From an uncultured Eubacteriales bacterium (GTDB taxonomy: Bacteria; Bacillota; Clostridia; Oscillospirales; Acutalibacteraceae), in NCBI GenBank assembly GCA_900321515.1, contig ONWI01000071.1, forward strand, positions 1 through 10,030: a stretch of 10,030 nucleotides of DNA, written 5' to 3'. Below are positions 6,509-10,030 of this stretch, piece by piece. The translations under genes and the position numbers were made by a program. Under the pieces are notes generated by a model. The model was not told where the DNA came from, searched no databases, and was given only the letters and a program-made list of their open reading frames with translations. Within the stretch, counting starts at the first letter, position 1. The number at the start of each line of letters is the position of its first letter.

Positions 6509-8920
6509 TTACGCCGTGACCTCCGGAGTAGTTTCTGTACTTTTCTCGGTAAGGTCGCTGTCCGAAACGGGCTGTTCAGGTTTATTGCCCAGAGCTTCCG
6601 GATGCTCGATAAGCCACTGCTCCATAGTAATGTTGTTATAGCCGTAATCAATAGCGAAATTATTCAGAGCATACATGTTCTGCTTTATCTCGTATATGAT
6701 TATATCCATGTCCTCATAGTAGATGCTCATCTGGTCGGGGAAGTACGACATGTACTTCTCAGCCCAGAAATACGCCTTGGACATTATTGCGTGCCTGTTT
6801 TCGTAAATACCGTAGTAATCGCTCTTCTTGCTTGTGCGAATTGTCTGCTCACTGAGAAGCTGATTTGCGGAATCCTTGCTTACTCTCGGATACAGAGTAA
6901 GCGGCTGCCCCAGATAGGTCGGCTCGGCATATTTCAGCGGACGCTTCTCAATGACAAAATAGACATACTCCGTCGGAATCTGAATAACTCTGGTGCTGTC
7001 ATACTGCTCCATACGGAAGATAAATTCCCAAAGCTCGTAATGCCAGCCCTTGTTTCTGGTGAGAGAAAGTTCATCAACCGTAGATACTATGGTCCATGTG
7101 TCCTTGCGGTGAGTTGCTTTGATCTTGTAGTAATTCTCGGTCACGGATGAATAGCTCAGTCTGAAAATCGCACTTGAAGTATAGGTGTAACCTCCAAATA
7201 CTATTACATACGCTGTGACAAGAACAATTGCTACTGAAGAAACCCATCTCAAAGGCTTTGCTCTTTCCTCAAACAGGCACCAGAACAAGCCGAACGGAAT
7301 TCCGACTGTAATCGAACCCAGGTATATCAGATAGTTTACCGCACGGTCCGAAGCAATCAAAGAGGGCAGTCCGAATGATACTGCATTCATGAAAAGATAA
7401 TTGAATACAATCATGTTCAGACCGAGACCTATCGCGACCCTTCCCTGTCTCTTCTTTGACGTCATGAACAGCACAGCCGCACCGAAAACAATGGAGATTG
7501 CTGAACACGCGTAAACAACATATCCCCAGAAATCAGTATACTGCTTCATGGTGCTCTTGAACGATTTTTCCGATTTTTCTATGAAATTCGGACCTTGCGA
7601 TTCTGACTCGTCCTCGCTTTTCTCGTCAGCCTTCTCTTTTTCTTGATCCTTCTTGTCCCCTGCTTTTTCAGAATCTTCCTTATCGCCCATTTCCATCATA
7701 CTGACAGCCCAATCCAGTGAACCTTGCCAGTGATATCCCAGTGTAAGGCCGAAAAACATCGGAGCCAGGCTCACTACCGCTGCGAGTATAACGCTTAACA
7801 CCATTTTGATGAGAACTTTTTTCTTAAATAGAAACGTAACATATGGAATGACAAGACAGACGCACAGAGGCACTGCAAATATTGCGTCATAGAAGTGACC
7901 GGCAACCGTCATTGACGCGGCAAAAGCAAAGGTTATGCCGTCCACATTTCTCTGTTTCTCAAGGAATTTAACCATGAAGTATGCTGTCGGTATAATGAAC
8001 AGCATACCGTATTCCTGCGGAAGTGAGAAGAATATACGGTCAACGACTGCTCCTGTGCCAAGACTGCTCACACAGTAGACAAGACCCGTGACTATGGAGG
8101 CTGCGGGGCTCTTGAATATCCTGGTAATGACTATCATTAGCAGCATGCCCATAAATACGGCGTTGAGCGGTCCGATAAATCTCATGATGGTAACTACGTC
8201 TATCAATGTAATCTTGGCAAACGCGGAGACAACATTGTGAAGCGCAAATGGATAGATGCCGTCGCTGAAAATGTAGCCGGCGTCGATAAAGTTAATCCAT
8301 GAGGTATGGACCGATACGTCGGATGTCGGGAAGCTCTGGCTTGTAATGGCAAAGAATCCTCTGCGGATAATCAGCACAATTATACAGATCGTTCCGATGA
8401 TATGATAACCGACATTCTTATTAAAGTAGAAAGTGACAAATCTCTTAACGCCGTGAGAAATGTTGCTGATCTTTTCACTGAGATAATTGCGGATAATCAA
8501 TGACAATTTGAGTTGTCCGGTTATCACGTCAGAAAATGAAAAGATGAATTCATTGAGCTTCTTGCGGAAGCTGATTCTGTTTTTAAATTTGATATAAAAC
8601 AGAATCACGAAAATAATGGAAAGCACCAGCGTCAGTGTGTTGTAAATCTTCATGAAAGCCAGCACAAACACTATCGACGAGAGAGCCACCTGGCTGATGG
8701 TAATGCTTATCATTGCATTGTCCAGAAAATCTCCGTCACACAGCTTGAGCTTGAGCACTTTCGCGGGGATTATGATAAATACAATGGCGTACGCCACCAC
8801 GAACCATATGAAGGACCAGATGTTGTTCATGACCTTCTGATCAAAGAATCCGCCCGACAGCATATTGGATATCATGGGAAGATTTGACAGATTGGCAAGT
8901 GCTTCAGATAATGATAACAT
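6509..8920 (-). CDS. Large polytopic membrane protein, probable GT-C-type glycosyltransferase
   Basis: An 803-residue protein with about 13 membrane segments, among them 33-51, 66-90, 95-110, 171-186, 245-266, 271-290, 305-320, 346-365, 370-392, 462-485, 495-515, 527-548 and 558-578. The loop after the fourth carries FPTSDVSVH (197-205). An acidic residue with a nearby histidine in an early outer loop is typical of GT-C enzymes and of PTPS_related/YfhO-like membrane proteins, so D201 is a candidate catalytic base. A very charged low-complexity loop (409-441, K/E/D-rich) splits the core. A soluble C-terminal domain of about 220 residues (580-803) ends in a P/S/T/E-rich tail and is probably outside the cell. 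The start follows GGAGGG with good spacing, 41 bp after the PelE-like gene. GT-C enzymes use polyprenyl-phosphate sugars, which the DPM-like GT2 of this operon could supply. The family is not firmly recognised. Confidence 0.6.
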   Translation of the reverse strand: MLSLSEALANLSNLPMISNMLSGGFFDQKVMNNIWSFIWFVVAYAIVFIIIPAKVLKLKLCDGDFLDNAMISITISQVALSSIVFVLAFMKIYNTLTLVLSIIFVILFYIKFKNRISFRKKLNEFIFSFSDVITGQLKLSLIIRNYLSEKISNISHGVKRFVTFYFNKNVGYHIIGTICIIVLIIRRGFFAITSQSFPTSDVSVHTSWINFIDAGYIFSDGIYPFALHNVVSAFAKITLIDVVTIMRFIGPLNAVFMGMLLMIVITRIFKSPAASIVTGLVYCVSSLGTGAVVDRIFFSLPQEYGMLFIIPTAYFMVKFLEKQRNVDGITFAFAASMTVAGHFYDAIFAVPLCVCLVIPYVTFLFKKKVLIKMVLSVILAAVVSLAPMFFGLTLGYHWQGSLDWAVSMMEMGDKEDSEKAGDKKDQEKEKADEKSEDESESQGPNFIEKSEKSFKSTMKQYTDFWGYVVYACSAISIVFGAAVLFMTSKKRQGRVAIGLGLNMIVFNYLFMNAVSFGLPSLIASDRAVNYLIYLGSITVGIPFGLFWCLFEERAKPLRWVSSVAIVLVTAYVIVFGGYTYTSSAIFRLSYSSVTENYYKIKATHRKDTWTIVSTVDELSLTRNKGWHYELWEFIFRMEQYDSTRVIQIPTEYVYFVIEKRPLKYAEPTYLGQPLTLYPRVSKDSANQLLSEQTIRTSKKSDYYGIYENRHAIMSKAYFWAEKYMSYFPDQMSIYYEDMDIIIYEIKQNMYALNNFAIDYGYNNITMEQWLIEHPEALGNKPEQPVSDSDLTEKSTETTPEVTA

Positions 8921-8961
8921 TCGTTTCCCTCCTAATGCATTTATAGATTTGCATGATCACA

Positions 8962-9921
8962 TCACTTGCGATTCCAGAAACGAACGACTCCTATGCCCTT
9001 CTGTGAAAGCTGAGCGCCGGATTTGAGCATCTTGTCCAGAACAATCTTGAAGTCCTCCCACTGTTCGGTCTTGTATTTAACATTGAGAGCGTTGAGGTAC
9101 GACTGCTCTATGTTAGGCTGACGCTCAATGGAAAGATTTGCCCATCTGTCGGCGTCATCGTATTTGCCTATCTTGATCAGACACTCCACAACGTTTTTAT
9201 ACTGCTCGGTGTCGATAAGCTCAGGATGGAAGGTGTTGAGATTGTCGATTAACTCAACATAGAGATGGGAATACTTCTTGACCTCTATCTCGCCGAGAAC
9301 GCCGCTGCTGATATATTCAAACGTGGTGTCGGCATATTCCCTGTTGATATCGGCGTCCTCCGGATTTTCCTGATACTTCTGCTGAAGACCGGAAAGCTTC
9401 TTTGAATATTTCTGAAGAATATCCATCAAAGCCGCCGCGGCGTAGTGGGCTGTCTCAGGATCCTCATTGTCAAGAGCCTTGACCAGAGATTTCATGCTGT
9501 TTGAAACGTCCGCCTTCAGCACGTTGAGCAGTGCGCGGCGCTTATCCTGAACATCGGAAATGATAAGCGCCTCCTCGAGCGGAACGAATTCCTTTTCGGT
9601 TTCATAGTCTGTCTGCTTTGCAAATTCCTTCTTTTCCTTGCTGAATGTAAGTTCGAGGTAGTCAATGTCGGACTTACGATCAAAAATGGAAACTATAAAA
9701 TTGATAAAGAAGCATATCACTCCGAAGGGCGGTGTGAATAACATGACTATAGACTTGCAGATAGCCGGTCTGAATTTGCCCAGCAGTGTAAATACTATCA
9801 GATAAGCTAATACTATGATTGAGTTGACAAAAATTATCTGATAGATGAAGTTTGGATCTCTGGCGTTGAGCGTAAAATGAAATCCGTTGATTATACGTTC
9901 AAAGTTAATTCCTGTATTCAT
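8962..9921 (-). CDS. pelE: PelE-like membrane TPR protein
   Basis: A 319-residue protein with two N-terminal membrane segments (about 27-48 and 56-80) and a soluble helical remainder. The segment VPLEEALIISDVQDKRRALL (113-132) and the following DPETAHYAAAALMDI (154-168) match, from memory, the conserved region of PelE-like proteins in Gram-positive pel operons. Two or three TPR-like helical pairs follow (about 237-302, including the Y..A..W..LSIERQPN stretch). PelE is a scaffold that, with PelD, recruits and stimulates the polysaccharide synthase PelF. The gene overlaps the upstream frame by 17 bp and has GAGGTGG about 9 nt before its ATG, so the two are probably translationally coupled. PelF and PelG are not seen in this window. 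A generic TPR membrane protein is the alternative. Confidence 0.6.
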   Translation of the reverse strand: MNTGINFERIINGFHFTLNARDPNFIYQIIFVNSIIVLAYLIVFTLLGKFRPAICKSIVMLFTPPFGVICFFINFIVSIFDRKSDIDYLELTFSKEKKEFAKQTDYETEKEFVPLEEALIISDVQDKRRALLNVLKADVSNSMKSLVKALDNEDPETAHYAAAALMDILQKYSKKLSGLQQKYQENPEDADINREYADTTFEYISSGVLGEIEVKKYSHLYVELIDNLNTFHPELIDTEQYKNVVECLIKIGKYDDADRWANLSIERQPNIEQSYLNALNVKYKTEQWEDFKIVLDKMLKSGAQLSQKGIGVVRFWNRK

Positions 9922-10030
9922 CTAATGACACCACCTCTGCCTCCAAATCAATACGGGCGATCTTCTTGTAAACAAAGGGCAGATCCTTATCGGTCGTGTT
10001 GTTAAGCAGCATAAGCAGCTCGTTGGGATC
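9905..10030 (-). CDS. C-terminal end of an upstream gene, possibly PelD-like (partial)
   Basis: The last 41 codons of a gene that enters from the right edge and ends at TAA 9907-9905, inside the start of the PelE-like gene. The visible part includes NELLMLLNNTTDKDLPFVYK and then an acidic end, EVVSLDEYRN. The pattern of a hydrophobic strand with NT, an acidic turn, a helix and a closing strand fits the end of a PelD-type degenerate GGDEF domain, the cyclic-di-GMP receptor of Pel systems. Position directly before a PelE-like gene supports this. The fragment is too short for a firm call, and the RXXD cyclic-di-GMP site would lie outside the window. Confidence 0.4.
   Translation of the reverse strand, partial: DPNELLMLLNNTTDKDLPFVYKKIARIDLEAEVVSLDEYRN

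Noticed and set aside
6242..7150. 302-codon open frame on the plus strand
   Set aside because: It runs opposite to the GT2 gene and the C-terminal part of the 803-residue protein gene, both of which have family motifs or clear membrane topology. Its product is Cys/Arg-rich without a recognisable domain, as expected of an antisense frame.
8934..8954. ATGCA/TGCAT dyad between the PelE-like and 803-residue protein genes
   Set aside because: The stem is only 5 bp with a 10-nt AT-rich loop and no T-run, so it is within chance for this composition and is not called as a terminator or attenuator.

Overview
The window looks like chromosomal DNA from a Gram-positive anaerobe of the Clostridia, with a Ruminococcus/Oscillospiraceae-like lineage most likely. 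This is judged from the AGGAGG-type ribosome binding sites, a fused ATPase-FtsX exporter of a type common there, GC-rich hairpin repeats in the intergenic space, and a polysaccharide operon whose first visible genes resemble the Gram-positive Pel (pelDE) module. No marker gene fixes the genus.

Layout. Positions 1-513 hold no gene: two related GC-rich, hairpin-forming repeat units lie in opposite orientation (about 21-102 and 265-355), followed by an AT-rich promoter region with a TATAAT box and a short dyad that could be an operator. Positions 514-3201 (+) encode an 895-residue MacB/FtsX-type ABC exporter with ATPase and permease in one chain. Positions 3202-3449 hold three successive hairpins, including a 17-bp perfect inverted repeat, and end in a bidirectional terminator where the two transcription units converge.

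From 10030 down to 3450 everything is on the minus strand and reads as one operon. In transcription order it contains: the last 41 codons of a gene that may be pelD-like; a two-TM/TPR PelE-like protein (8962-9921); an 803-residue polytopic membrane protein with GT-C-like features (6509-8920); a GT2 glycosyltransferase (5508-6485); a GT4 glycosyltransferase (4259-5500); and a dolichol-phosphate-mannose-synthase-like GT2 (3450-4226). Gaps are 7-41 bp, one junction overlaps by 17 bp, and most genes have a clear Shine-Dalgarno sequence.

How the genes may work together (inference). A PelD/PelE-like membrane scaffold, perhaps responding to cyclic-di-GMP, would control assembly of an extracellular polysaccharide. 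The GT4 and GT2 enzymes would act in the cytosol. The DPM-like GT2 would make a polyprenyl-phosphate sugar, which the large GT-C-like protein could transfer on the outer face. PelF, PelG and a PelA-type deacetylase are not in this window and may lie beyond its right edge. The most interesting point is the pairing of a PelDE-like module with a GT-C protein and a lipid-linked-sugar synthase, which is not the gene order of the described Gram-positive pel operon.
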